The notes beneath the pieces are model-generated. The model saw nothing but the letters and a program-made list of their open reading frames with translations, searched no databases and was not told the origin of the DNA. Below, in pieces: positions 55,714 to 64,000 of a stretch of DNA of 64,000 nt (positions are counted from its first letter, which is position 1; each line of letters begins with the position of its first letter). Location of the stretch: NCBI GenBank assembly GCA_024235755.1, contig JACKLV010000011.1, forward strand, positions 1 to 64,000, written 5' to 3'. The translations under genes were made by a program, and so were the position numbers. The stretch is from Burkholderiales bacterium (GTDB lineage: Bacteria; Pseudomonadota; Gammaproteobacteria; Burkholderiales; Nitrosomonadaceae).

Positions 55714-56268
55714 TCAGTGCAACAGTTGACGGCGTTTTAAATATTTATCCGTCATAAAAGCAATCAATAAAAAGGCCAGGATGTAAGGCACCACTGAGAT
55801 AAACAGTTTTGTGTAGTTGGTCGTTTGTATTTGTAGTGGAAATTCGTAATGCAATGAAGGGATGCCAACGCCTGTCACGAGAAGCGTATAATTTCCTTTA
55901 TCAAGATTAAATGCACCTTTAATCACGCCATCCGAATGGCTTGTAGAATACATGGACGCCACGGTATCGCCCGTGGAATCGCCACTCCCACGCACCACCT
56001 TAATATCGACTGGCATAGTGCGTAACGCATGATCGATTAGATCAAGCACCCAGAACGTTTCGCCCTCATGCGGAATTTCGGTGCAATATTCCGCTTGCGG
56101 GTCGTGCTGCGGTTGATAAGTGCTCAAATGCACCATGCTGCCAGCCATCATACGTACGCAAACATCATTCTCCAGAGAAACTTTTCCATGCGCTGCTACG
56201 AAGCCACTATAAAGAAATGTGGAAAGTATCATACCCAGAGTCCATATTTTTTTTATTTTTTTCATCAT
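55714..56268 (-). CDS. AmoD/AmoE-like exported membrane-anchored protein
   Basis: 184 residues from the ATG at 56268, which AAGGAGG precedes by 5 nt; the frame extends to 56298 without a ribosome site. A signal peptide (TLGMILSTFLYSGFVAA) precedes a mature N-terminus starting HGKVSLENDVCVRMM. Cys, Met and His residues in CVRMMAGSMVHLSTY, AEYCTEIPHEG and the rest could bind copper. A C-terminal membrane helix (LFISVVPYILAFLLIAFM) and basic tail end it. This is the plan of AmoD/AmoE (PmoD-like) proteins encoded after amo operons, and amoC lies just upstream. The assignment rests on plan, motif and place and is not certain. Confidence 0.55.
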   Translation of the reverse strand: MMKKIKKIWTLGMILSTFLYSGFVAAHGKVSLENDVCVRMMAGSMVHLSTYQPQHDPQAEYCTEIPHEGETFWVLDLIDHALRTMPVDIKVVRGSGDSTGDTVASMYSTSHSDGVIKGAFNLDKGNYTLLVTGVGIPSLHYEFPLQIQTTNYTKLFISVVPYILAFLLIAFMTDKYLKRRQLLH

Positions 56269-56319
56269 ATAAACCTCCTTCAGTAGTTGATCATGCATCC
56301 ACGAAGAGCTGTTTTTTAT

Positions 56320-56347
56320 GCCCCATGGTTTGTTGTAACCATGGGGC
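56320..56347. terminator. Strong hairpin between amoC and the downstream gene
   Basis: GCCCCATGGTT (56320-56330) and AACCATGGGGC (56337-56347) form a perfect 11-bp stem with the loop TGTTGT. T6 follows on the plus strand and A6 precedes the mirror, so it is a good plus-strand terminator shape; in the amoC direction it ends in ATAAAA and would more likely serve as an mRNA processing or protecting stem. Confidence 0.75.
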
Positions 56348-56366
56348 TTTTTTGAAAATTACAACT

Positions 56367-57173
56367 TTACGGAACAATCCGGTTGTTAAGGATTTCTTTG
56401 CTTTGACCATTCCAGATAACGTCCGTCAGGTTAGAGTAGCGCGTAATAATCTGCGCAGCTATACCACCTGAGAACAATCCAGCCCAGCCCAAAATCACAA
56501 ATCCCCAGTGCAACGGCGCGCTAAACAGCTCTTCCATGAACCAGAACGCATGACCCCACTCGTTCAAACCAACGTTCGGCAGAATCATCAGCGGACCAGC
56601 AATCGCCATTACCAGCGGAAATGATGTGCCACGGCTATACAGTGGCAGACGTGTCATCGCATACAAGTATGCCGCTACACCACACACAATGTACATCGGG
56701 AATGATCCATAAAACACGACCACGTGACTCGGCGTGAAGCTCGTGTCACGAATAATCACCTGATGCCAAGATGCATCTTGCTCGGTGAAGAAGCTGCCGC
56801 CCCAGTAAACACCAAACAGATAAACACCCAGCCACATCATCCAGTAGAAGTAACGCTTAACTTCCAGCTTAGGATCCAGAGTATCCAATTGCTCTTTCGT
56901 ATCGCGGGTCTTCAGTATCCAACCCCAGGTCACCAATGCAAACAACGGCATCAGTGTCATGTGCACTCGCCACAACCCCATCCATACACGGTCAAATTCA
57001 GGCTCCATTGAGTCCATACCATGCGAATACGCAAATGTACGTTGGTACCAAATCCAAAATATCGCTACCGCAAGCATTATCCCCATGCCCAGCTTGTAGT
57101 ACTTGGAGTCGTACCACAATGACATGTCGTAGTCAGCACTCGCCGCACTGCTCGTTCCCATCGTTGTTGCCAT
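56367..57173 (-). CDS. amoC: Ammonia monooxygenase subunit C (solitary copy)
   Basis: 268 residues, close to the 270 or so of Nitrosomonas AmoC. An integral membrane subunit of the enzyme that oxidises ammonia to hydroxylamine, with about six spans. The whole protein follows the beta-AOB AmoC pattern (SLWYDSKYYKLGM, FWIWYQRTFAYSHGMDSMEP). The metal-site residues known from PmoC structures are kept: Asp133, His137 and His150 (CuC site) and Asn204, His208 and His222 (CuD site). GGAGG lies 7 nt before the ATG. No amoA or amoB is near; an AmoD/AmoE-like gene follows. Solitary amoC copies of Nitrosomonas (amoC3 of N. europaea) have been linked to stress recovery. Confidence 0.97.
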   Translation of the reverse strand: MATTMGTSSAASADYDMSLWYDSKYYKLGMGIMLAVAIFWIWYQRTFAYSHGMDSMEPEFDRVWMGLWRVHMTLMPLFALVTWGWILKTRDTKEQLDTLDPKLEVKRYFYWMMWLGVYLFGVYWGGSFFTEQDASWHQVIIRDTSFTPSHVVVFYGSFPMYIVCGVAAYLYAMTRLPLYSRGTSFPLVMAIAGPLMILPNVGLNEWGHAFWFMEELFSAPLHWGFVILGWAGLFSGGIAAQIITRYSNLTDVIWNGQSKEILNNRIVP

Positions 57174-57233
57174 GTTAAACCTCCATTTTGGTAAACGTAA
57201 TTAAAACACCGTAATCGTAGTGATTGACCAGGT

Positions 57234-57260
57234 TGCCGGTGATTCTAACTAAGACCGGCA
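57234..57260 (-). promoter_or_regulatory. Hairpin in the amoC leader
   Basis: TGCCGGT and ACCGGCA form a perfect 7-bp stem with a 13-nt loop about 60 nt upstream of the amoC start codon. It could stabilise the leader or be a protein-binding site. No established regulator is known to me for it. Confidence 0.35.
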
Positions 57261-57286
57261 CAGGTAAATCTTTCTATGAGAAATAA

Positions 57287-57314
57287 AGCATAGCTTCTTA
57301 GCGGATAAATACAA
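57287..57314 (-). promoter_or_regulatory. Possible sigma-70 promoter of amoC
   Basis: On the minus strand TTGTAT (57314-57309), 16 nt, then TATGCT (57292-57287): four of six matches in each box to the sigma-70 consensus. It would give a leader of roughly 105 nt including the hairpin at 57234-57260. Weak evidence; A+T-rich context makes chance matches likely. Confidence 0.3.
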
Positions 57315-57387
57315 TGGGTGGATACCCTCATTTTTAAGTAGGTAGCGCAATCTAATCATTATTTACACTTGAATTTAAAGACACTTT

Positions 57388-57927
57388 TCATTGATATACC
57401 CTGCTTGCAAGCTGCAGCAGCCTCGCGCTAATACTCAACTTCGCCAATCGTGCCGATTTGAGATTAATTTCAAATTTAATTTTGTTTTCAATCAAACTCA
57501 TGTTGATCATAATGCCTTTACTGGCGGCATTCGGGTTATCTGAAATGGTCAGAATGGCAAGTTCATGCAACTTGTCCAGAATACCGGGGATTTGACCGGC
57601 TTCCGATTGAGAAATAAACAACACCTGGCAGCCATTGACTTTTTCAAGACTGGCTAACCGTGATACATGAATGACTAAACGATTAATAGTTTTGGTTTCC
57701 AGCTCGTCGATTTCCTCGCCGAAGTGGTCTTTTCCGTAAATACAAAGATTAAGTGTTTGACCGGTTAGCTCCGGCCATTGCGTAAAAGCCATGAAATTAT
57801 AGATAAACGCAGCTTTTACCCGATATTCTCCCGCGCGGTCGGTGATCAGTTCTGATGCATGCAACTGAGCACCCAACACCACTCCCAGGAATAGGACTAG
57901 AATACTGCCACAGGTTAACCGCACCAT
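57388..57927 (-). CDS. YfiR-like periplasmic protein (DUF4154)
   Basis: 179 residues from the ATG at 57927, placed 11 bp after the TonB receptor stop; an alternative ATG at 57951 would overlap that gene. A signal peptide (GSILVLFLGVVLGAQLHA) is followed by the family pattern YRVKAAFIYNFMAFTQWPE, LNLCIYGKDHFGEEID, CQVLFISQSEAG, LTISDNPNAASKGIMINM and IKFEINLKSARLAKLSISARLLQLASRV. YfiR of Pseudomonas inhibits the diguanylate cyclase YfiN; here no YfiN-like gene follows. Members encoded after a TonB receptor are common and their role is less clear. Confidence 0.88.
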   Translation of the reverse strand: MVRLTCGSILVLFLGVVLGAQLHASELITDRAGEYRVKAAFIYNFMAFTQWPELTGQTLNLCIYGKDHFGEEIDELETKTINRLVIHVSRLASLEKVNGCQVLFISQSEAGQIPGILDKLHELAILTISDNPNAASKGIMINMSLIENKIKFEINLKSARLAKLSISARLLQLASRVYQ

Positions 57928-57938
57928 CGAATTCCCGG

Positions 57939-59966
57939 TCAGAACCGCCATTGCACCCCCGCATAAATTCCCCGTGGAATGACGCCCGGCAGAGTAGGAA
58001 TGGTATCGGATACGAATTCGCGATGATTCTGACTAAACAGGTTCTGCCCCATCAGGAACAGTTCAACATGCTTTACCGGTTTGAACGAAAACCTGGCGTC
58101 CATGGTGACATAGTCCGGTATGTTATAGAAAGCGATTTTGCTAACATAACGCAGCCAGAGATTGAGTTGCAATTTCTCAGAGAAATCGTAATTCGAGCGG
58201 AAGGACAAGCGATGCTGCGGAGCAACTTTGTCAGCACCGCCCGTTGTCGGGTCGAGTTGTTTGACCAATTCACTTGAATCAATGTCCATATTCAGATAGC
58301 TGTAGCTGGCTTGCAGGCGCCATTGATTCAATGGTTTCCAGTCGGCAGAAACTTCCAAGCCATAAGTCAATGCTGACGCATTATTATTGGCCGTTACGGG
58401 TATACGAATCTGCCCCGGAAGGCCGACTCCTGCTGACAATGCGCCAAAACTGAAGTCACGCAGCTGGCTATAGTCGTTGACAAACCCCGCAATATCGACA
58501 GAAGCTCTCGGGGTAATCTGATGGCGGTAACCGACTTCGTATGCGATCAGTTTTTCCGAGCCAAAATTGTTTGTTCCTGTTATTGTAGCCAGAATGGGAA
58601 CCGGCAAAATGGGGAATCCAGGCAATCCCTGAATCTGTTGAACGACAGCAGTAACATCCTGCTCAGCACGTGAAGGTATGCGTACCGCACGGGAAATAGA
58701 CATCCATACAGAATTTGAAGAATTAGGCGTCCACATGAGACGCGCATTGGGCTGCACCTCAAGCCCGCTGAAATCATTATGATCCAGTCGCGTGCCTATA
58801 GTCAGCATCAAGCGCTCGGGCAGCAGTGAAATTTCGTCTCGCAAAAAAGCACCAAACTGATGATTGGTTTGTTCGCGGGGCGTGAATTGCGATATAACGG
58901 AATCAAACACTGTATTGTGGTAAAGCCGGTAGTTGAGTCCCCACGTTACACTGTGTTTCTCCAAAAAATTCAAACGATGCTGAAAATCGACATCAAAGCT
59001 TTCTGCATCGGAGTCTCCTATAGGCACCAACCGGTAGCGATTACGGTCGTAATAAATCTGCAGCATGATAGCGGATTGCTCGGAATACACGCGGTCCCAG
59101 CGTAAGCGGATATTCCCCCCTTCGTTGTGACCACGCGATCCATTCTGTGGTATTCCGGGCAGGTTGAGTTGACTGCGGTCCACCGTGTCACCGTGCGCAT
59201 TGTAGAAAATGTCGCCTTGCAGGGTGAATTGATCTATACCGCGTGTATGATCGAGACGGAAGCCGCCTCTAGCTGAGTGCCACTGATTGTGAATATTATC
59301 GCCTGTTGTTGATGTCAGACGATCGCGCGTGAATCCTTTGGCATAAAATCGGAAGGGCGTAGCTTCGTTGATTTTCCCACCATAGCGCGCGCCGAAAAAA
59401 CCCTGTTCGAAGCTGCCACCTCCTGCAGTAAGCAACGAACCCTGTGTATCAGCCGCTTGTTTGGTAATGATATTGATCACACCGTTGACTGCGTTTGCGC
59501 CCCATACGGCTGCAGCCGGACCGCGAATAACTTCGATACGCTCAATATCTTCCAGTAGCGTGTCCTGCTGCTCCCATTGCACACCGGCAAACATAGGATT
59601 GTAGACGCTGCGGCCGTCCATAAGCACCTGAAGTTTATTCGCGTAGACGCCGTTAAACCCGCGGATACTTACCGCCCATTTGTCGGTAGACACGCGTTCA
59701 ACCTGAACGCCAGGCGCCATACGCAGCGCATCGGGAATGCTAGTCGCACCGGAGCGCTGAATATCTTCCTGAGTAATGACAAATACGGCCGAAGGCACTT
59801 CGCTCAGTTTCTGCGAACGCCTCGAAACCGTGGTCACTTCAATCTGCATCAGATCTTCGATACTGAGATCGAACAGCGCACCTTCAACTGACTTGTTGAC
59901 AGCCACTGCATTGCCGGCGGCAAAAAAAATAACAATCAGGATTAAAAATTTCAGAAGAGATAACAT
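57939..59966 (-). CDS. TonB-dependent outer-membrane receptor
   Basis: 675 residues. Signal peptide (ILIVIFFAAGNAVAV), a short N-terminal stretch typical of this subfamily (LFDLSIEDLMQIEVTTVSRR), the plug domain (about 55-165: VPSAVFVITQEDIQRSGATS, VLMDGRSVYNPMFAG, IERIEVIRGPAAAVWGANAV), then a 22-strand barrel ending in aromatic QWRF. The conserved opening and the pairing with a YfiR-like gene place it among the TonB receptors of unknown ligand often linked to c-di-GMP-related modules. It may take up a siderophore, cobalamin or copper-chelate; the sequence does not tell. YfiR follows by 11 bp. Confidence 0.92.
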   Translation of the reverse strand: MLSLLKFLILIVIFFAAGNAVAVNKSVEGALFDLSIEDLMQIEVTTVSRRSQKLSEVPSAVFVITQEDIQRSGATSIPDALRMAPGVQVERVSTDKWAVSIRGFNGVYANKLQVLMDGRSVYNPMFAGVQWEQQDTLLEDIERIEVIRGPAAAVWGANAVNGVINIITKQAADTQGSLLTAGGGSFEQGFFGARYGGKINEATPFRFYAKGFTRDRLTSTTGDNIHNQWHSARGGFRLDHTRGIDQFTLQGDIFYNAHGDTVDRSQLNLPGIPQNGSRGHNEGGNIRLRWDRVYSEQSAIMLQIYYDRNRYRLVPIGDSDAESFDVDFQHRLNFLEKHSVTWGLNYRLYHNTVFDSVISQFTPREQTNHQFGAFLRDEISLLPERLMLTIGTRLDHNDFSGLEVQPNARLMWTPNSSNSVWMSISRAVRIPSRAEQDVTAVVQQIQGLPGFPILPVPILATITGTNNFGSEKLIAYEVGYRHQITPRASVDIAGFVNDYSQLRDFSFGALSAGVGLPGQIRIPVTANNNASALTYGLEVSADWKPLNQWRLQASYSYLNMDIDSSELVKQLDPTTGGADKVAPQHRLSFRSNYDFSEKLQLNLWLRYVSKIAFYNIPDYVTMDARFSFKPVKHVELFLMGQNLFSQNHREFVSDTIPTLPGVIPRGIYAGVQWRF

Positions 59967-60464
59967 TTTCCAGTTGTCGATTGCGTCTTTGATTTCATCT
60001 ATTCAAGCGGATAATTCTCGTTAAACGTTTTCAATTGGCGCTTGCTCAGGCAACATATTAAATGCAATTTCCATTACTACGAACCCGGAATATGTCAAGT
60101 ATAAACACTTAGTTCAAACAGAGAAATAAACCGTTGGGCAATAAAATTGCCGGGCGACGACACAGTCTATGTGTAACTGTTAACCTTCATCTCTTGAACG
60201 CACCCAATTTCACTCGACCGCAGCAAAAAATACTTGAAGAAAGACACAAGCACTCGATAAAGCCATCATCACTGAACAGTTGTTGATAAGCACCGTGTTA
60301 CGTTGAGGTGCGAAAACTTATTTCAGCCTGCCAAGCACCCAATCCAACAATACCGATCACTTTATTGATTTTATTTTCTTATTCACAATCTTTTTCGTGT
60401 GCGGTTTTCCTCCACATTACTGAAAGAATCGTGTAAATTAAATATTGAGTGGGAGGATATGACA
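59967..60464. other. Intergenic region upstream of the TonB receptor
   Basis: 498 bp, A+T-rich, between the divergent TonB receptor and SpoIIAA-like genes. I saw no gene, repeat or convincing promoter pair and no obvious Fur box. The right end carries the ribosome site of the SpoIIAA-like gene. Confidence 0.35.
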
Positions 60465-60839
60465 ATGGCGATTACATTCAAGGGCATTGAACTGTGTGAA
60501 GAAGGCAAGTTTATTCAACTTGCGATCACAGGCAAGCTGGAAAAAGAGGATTACGACATGTTTGTACCGGAAATTGACCAGCAAATTAAACGATATGGCA
60601 AGGTGAACATGCTTGTAGAGTTGATTGATTTTCATGGCTGGACCGCAGGAGCCGCGTGGGAGGATACAAAATTCGGCGTGCGGCATTTCAATGATATCGA
60701 ACGTTTAGCTATTGTTGGTGATAAGACCTGGGAAAAAGGTATGGCCTATTTCTGTAAAGTTTTCACTTTGGCCAAAGTCTGCTACTTTGATTTAAGCGAA
60801 CGCGATAAAGCAGAAGCATGGGCCAGAGGCGCTGAATAA
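60465..60839 (+). CDS. SpoIIAA-like (STAS-fold) protein
   Basis: 124 residues from the ATG at 60465, 8 nt after GGAGG; a closer ATG at 60459 and an upstream frame to 60399 are less likely. The pattern IQLAITGKLEKEDYDMFVPEI, NMLVELIDFHGWTAGAAWED, FNDIERLAIVGDKTWEKGMA and FDLSERDKAEAWA fits the SpoIIAA-like family (PF11964), small cytoplasmic proteins with a STAS-like fold and possible lipid or carboxylate binding. The biological role is unknown. It stands alone. Confidence 0.82.
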   Translation: MAITFKGIELCEEGKFIQLAITGKLEKEDYDMFVPEIDQQIKRYGKVNMLVELIDFHGWTAGAAWEDTKFGVRHFNDIERLAIVGDKTWEKGMAYFCKVFTLAKVCYFDLSERDKAEAWARGAE

Positions 60840-61125
60840 TATTCAGCGCATTGACAACACTTAAATGAACAGTAAGTCTGGAACAAAAAAAGACCAGGTG
60901 TTAGGTTAGCTTGGCTGGTAAAAAATCAGGTAATGGCTGCGCCCATTAATCGCCCCAGCCTTTACGGCATCAATGAATATGAGACAGCTAATTTCCTCGC
61001 CATCTAAGTTGCGGGGTGAAGAACCGCCGAATCAACACGAACCAAAATTAGTGTTTTACACGCAAGCGAATGAAATGTGTTTTTTTCAATGCAAATGAGG
61101 CAACCATAGCTATTTTACGATTCAA

Positions 61126-64000
61126 CTACTTCCTAACCTTATCCCACAACCTCTCTAACCGCTTCACCGAAACCGGCTGTGGCGTTTTCAGTTCCTGCGC
61201 GAACAGCGACACACGGAGTTCCTCGATTTGCCAGCGGAACTCGGTCAGATTCGGGTCATCGATACCCAGTTTCTGATGCTTTTCACGACACTGTTGGCAG
61301 CGTGTCCATAATACTTTGATTTCATAGGCATGTTGTTCATCACGCAACAAATTGTGGAATGATTTTTCCAGACGCACGCGCATTCCTTTGAGATAGCGCG
61401 GAAAATGTTTCAACCGCTCCCACGGAATCTCACCGATGAAACCGGGGTAAATCAGGTGGTTGAATTGCTGGTCGAGATCGGCTTCGATCCGGGAATTGAC
61501 CTGCTTGATCGTCGAACGATACTGCATCAGCACATGATAGGCTTCGGCGATTTCACCCAGCACCCGCGTATAGTTTTCGATCACCTGCGGCAGGCGCTCT
61601 TTCGCTCTGGGTAATTGCGCGGCATAAGCCTGCTGTGTTCTGGGAAGCGGCTCTTCGCCGATAAAGGCCCGGTCGGCGATGGTATTGATCAGGTCCTGTT
61701 TCAGTTCGCCCGGATTGATGCAGGTAGTCAACTGCAGCGCAGCTTGACGAAAACCGGGGATACTTTTGTCGAGCTGTTTCATGCGCTCCCGAAATTCAAA
61801 TTGCATCAGACGGCAAACGCCTTTGCGCAGGGCCTGCTCGGCTGCGACACGAGTATCGAACAAGCGAATCGCCGCATGGTCTTTCTCATCGACCAGCGCC
61901 GGATAGCCAGTCAGTCTGCGGCCATTGCGCGTAAGCGTGATTTCCTCGGGCAGATCGCCGAAATCCCAGCGTTTGACATCGGCGCGCTCGATATCGGTCT
62001 TGTCATCATCAAGGCTCAACTGGCGGAACGTGGACTGTGCAGCGCCGCCGAACTGTTCCTGCAATGCTTCCAGATCGCGACTCATGGCAAGCTCTTCTCC
62101 GGCTTCGTCGACGATTCTGAAATTCATCAACAGGTGCGGCGGCATGGCTTTGTCTTCCCAAGTATCGAGAGAAATGTTCAGCGTCGTTTTGCGCAGGATA
62201 AATTTTGCCAACGCGTCGCGAAGCATGGCGATCGGCGCAGATACAGACTGCCACTGCAGAAATTCAGTTACCGATTCGGGTATCGGCACCAACAGTCGGC
62301 GTATTTGCTTGGGCAACGCTTTCAGGTACCAAGTGATTTTTTCGCGAATCAGTCCAGGCACAAGATAATCAAACTGACTGGCATCAAGCCGGTTGAGCAC
62401 GGACAAGGGAACAGTGACGGTAACGCCGTCGAGCACATGTCCCGGATCAAAACGATAGCTGAGAACAAAGCTGCTGCTGTCGGATAAAACCAGCTGTCCC
62501 GGGAATTGCACCTCGATCGCATTGCCCGAATGGCGGGTCAGTAGCTCGCGGTCGAGATACAACAGCTTCGGATTTTCCCGCTCGGCCTGCTTGCGCCAGT
62601 GTTCAAATCCGGCGCCGTTATAGATGCGCTGAGGTATACGTTCATCGTAAAATGCAAAAATCGTTTCATCGTCTACCAATACGTCCTGCCGCCGGGTTTT
62701 ATGTTCCAGTTCTTCGATCTCTTTGACAAGCCGCTGGTTATGCGCAAAAAATGGCGCTCGGGTGTGATACTCTCCGGCAACCAGCGCGCCTCGAATAAAC
62801 AGTTCGCGCGACTCAATTGGATTAATCCGGCCGTAATGCACCGGCCTTTTGGTTACGATCGGTAATCCATACAAGCTGACGCGCTCATAGGCAATGACCT
62901 CGGCACGATTTTTCTGCCAATGCGGGTCAAAATAGTCGTGTTTGCATAGACTGCCCGCAATTTTTTCCAGCCATACCGGATCGATACGCGCGGCACAGCG
63001 TCCATACAACCTGCTGGTTTCAACCAGTTCGGCGCAAACCGCCCATTTGGCCTTTGCCGTGCCTTTTTTAAGCGCGGAACCCGGAAAGATCGAAAACTTA
63101 ATACCGCGCGCGCCCAGGTATTCGCCTTCCTTTTCCGTCTTAAAGCCGATATTGCCAAGTAATCCTGCAAGCAGGGCGCGATGAATTTCATCGTAGGTCG
63201 CCGGTGCTTCGTTTGGCCTGAAGCCGAATTCCTTCACCAATACGTGAAGCTGGTTATGAATTTCCCGCCATTCGCGCAAACGGCGATACGACAGAAACTG
63301 GTCACGACACTGCGTGATCAGTTTGCGGTTGGATTTCTTGTGCTTGAGCAGTTTGTCAAAATATTCCCACAGCTTGAGATAACCCATGAAATCGGAACGC
63401 TCGTCCAGAAACCGCCGGTGCGCCTGATCTGCCGCGTCCTGATGTTCGAATGGTCTGTCGCGTGGATCCTGTAGACTGAGTGCCGCAGCGATGATCAGCA
63501 CTTCGTGCAGACAGTTTTCGTGTTTGGCCGCTAGCACCATGCGCGCTATGCGGGGGTCGATTGGAAATTTCGCCAACTGCCAACCCAGCCGGGTCAGGCG
63601 CTTATTTTCATCAACGCCGCCGAGTTCGGTCAGCAACTGGTAGCCGTCCGCTATCATGCGCGCAGACGGCGGTTCCAGAAACGGAAAGTTTTCCACGTCG
63701 CCGATCTTGAGCGATTTCATGCGTAATATCACAGACGCCAGTGACGAACGCAGAATTTCCGGATCGGTGAATTCCGGCCTGACCCGATAGTCTTCTTCCG
63801 AATACAACCGGTAGCAGACACCGCTGGCAATGCGTCCGCAACGCCCCGCTCGCTGATTGGCCGAAGCGCGCGAAATCTTTTCGGTCTGCAGCTGTTCGAC
63901 TTTGTTACGGTAACTGTAGCGATTAATGCGCGCCCAACCGGTGTCGATCACATACCGGATACCGGGGACCGTCAGCGATGTTTCAGCCACATTGGTTGCG
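61126..64000 (-). CDS. hrpA: ATP-dependent RNA helicase HrpA, C-terminal part (gene continues past the right edge)
   Basis: 958 residues are visible and the frame is still open at 64000, so the start and the DEAH motif lie outside. Present are the end of the helicase core with motif V (ATNVAETSLTVPGIRYVIDTG) and motif VI (SANQRAGRCGRIASGVCYRLY), the ratchet/HA2 domain (TELGGVDENKRLTRLGWQLAKFP), an OB-fold (SGSALKKGTAKAKWAVCAELVET) and a long C-terminal domain of the DUF3418 type (WDFGDLPEEITLTRNGRRLTGYPALVDE). HrpA is a DEAH-box helicase of long form, about 1,300 residues, acting on stalled ribosomes or fimbrial mRNA processing in E. coli. Confidence 0.96.
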   Translation of the reverse strand, partial: ATNVAETSLTVPGIRYVIDTGWARINRYSYRNKVEQLQTEKISRASANQRAGRCGRIASGVCYRLYSEEDYRVRPEFTDPEILRSSLASVILRMKSLKIGDVENFPFLEPPSARMIADGYQLLTELGGVDENKRLTRLGWQLAKFPIDPRIARMVLAAKHENCLHEVLIIAAALSLQDPRDRPFEHQDAADQAHRRFLDERSDFMGYLKLWEYFDKLLKHKKSNRKLITQCRDQFLSYRRLREWREIHNQLHVLVKEFGFRPNEAPATYDEIHRALLAGLLGNIGFKTEKEGEYLGARGIKFSIFPGSALKKGTAKAKWAVCAELVETSRLYGRCAARIDPVWLEKIAGSLCKHDYFDPHWQKNRAEVIAYERVSLYGLPIVTKRPVHYGRINPIESRELFIRGALVAGEYHTRAPFFAHNQRLVKEIEELEHKTRRQDVLVDDETIFAFYDERIPQRIYNGAGFEHWRKQAERENPKLLYLDRELLTRHSGNAIEVQFPGQLVLSDSSSFVLSYRFDPGHVLDGVTVTVPLSVLNRLDASQFDYLVPGLIREKITWYLKALPKQIRRLLVPIPESVTEFLQWQSVSAPIAMLRDALAKFILRKTTLNISLDTWEDKAMPPHLLMNFRIVDEAGEELAMSRDLEALQEQFGGAAQSTFRQLSLDDDKTDIERADVKRWDFGDLPEEITLTRNGRRLTGYPALVDEKDHAAIRLFDTRVAAEQALRKGVCRLMQFEFRERMKQLDKSIPGFRQAALQLTTCINPGELKQDLINTIADRAFIGEEPLPRTQQAYAAQLPRAKERLPQVIENYTRVLGEIAEAYHVLMQYRSTIKQVNSRIEADLDQQFNHLIYPGFIGEIPWERLKHFPRYLKGMRVRLEKSFHNLLRDEQHAYEIKVLWTRCQQCREKHQKLGIDDPNLTEFRWQIEELRVSLFAQELKTPQPVSVKRLERLWDKVRK

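Noticed and set aside
60840..61125. Possible remnant of a transposase between the SpoIIAA-like gene and hrpA
   Set aside because: Short fragments looked suggestive, but no recognisable motif, inverted terminal repeat or duplication was found.

Overview
The window looks like a chromosomal segment of a betaproteobacterial ammonia oxidiser of the Nitrosomonas type. The strongest marker is an intact AmoC subunit of ammonia monooxygenase (56367-57173), with both sets of metal-site residues known from the PmoC/AmoC family. The housekeeping genes (dnaK region, purB, mnmA, metX-metW, the PTS phosphorelay, pyrE, lptE-holA, hrpA) are of the kind expected in betaproteobacteria. I saw no tRNA, rRNA, CRISPR array, insertion sequence or prophage.

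Layout. 0.2-10 kb, all minus strand: a TPR protein, the chaperone operon grpE-dnaK-dnaJ with two convincing sigma-32 promoters, purB, a secreted protein of unknown function, a DUF4019 protein, mnmA and a Nudix hydrolase. 10.5-13.1 kb, plus: a GCS2-type amidoligase and an AstE/AspA-type metallopeptidase. 13.3-18.3 kb, minus: an exported RHS/YD-repeat polymorphic toxin with a probable immunity gene. 18.6-25.8 kb: a PTS phosphorelay without a sugar permease, metX-metW, ampG, xthA and pyrE. 25.9-26.9 kb: a coiled-coil membrane protein and two very small membrane proteins, one lying within a long inverted repeat.

27-50.7 kb is a cell-surface region. It holds a large S-layer/RTX-like protein gene whose frame is broken twice, then a glycan cluster: an ABC-2 polysaccharide exporter (Wzm/Wzt), a GNAT-like protein, an acyltransferase, several glycosyltransferases, a giant five-module protein (PIG-L deacetylase, GT2, coiled coil, RgpF-like, HAD) and an epimerase-like reductase. 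A complete type I secretion system (ABC protein, HlyD adaptor, TolC-like channel) follows. The simplest reading is that the T1SS exports the S-layer-like protein while Wzm/Wzt exports a glycan made by the enzymes between them; this is inference from gene order and family knowledge.

50.8-64 kb: a DUF5658-like membrane protein, lptE-holA, selO, a flavodoxin-fold oxidoreductase, a solitary amoC followed by a copper-type membrane protein resembling AmoD/AmoE, a TonB-dependent receptor paired with a YfiR-like protein, a SpoIIAA-like protein, and the C-terminal part of hrpA, which runs off the right edge.

The most notable items are the grpE leader, where a 9-bp hairpin hides the Shine-Dalgarno sequence and abuts a sigma-32 promoter; the giant glycan protein; the solitary amoC locus; the RHS tip and immunity pair; and the twice-frameshifted S-layer gene.
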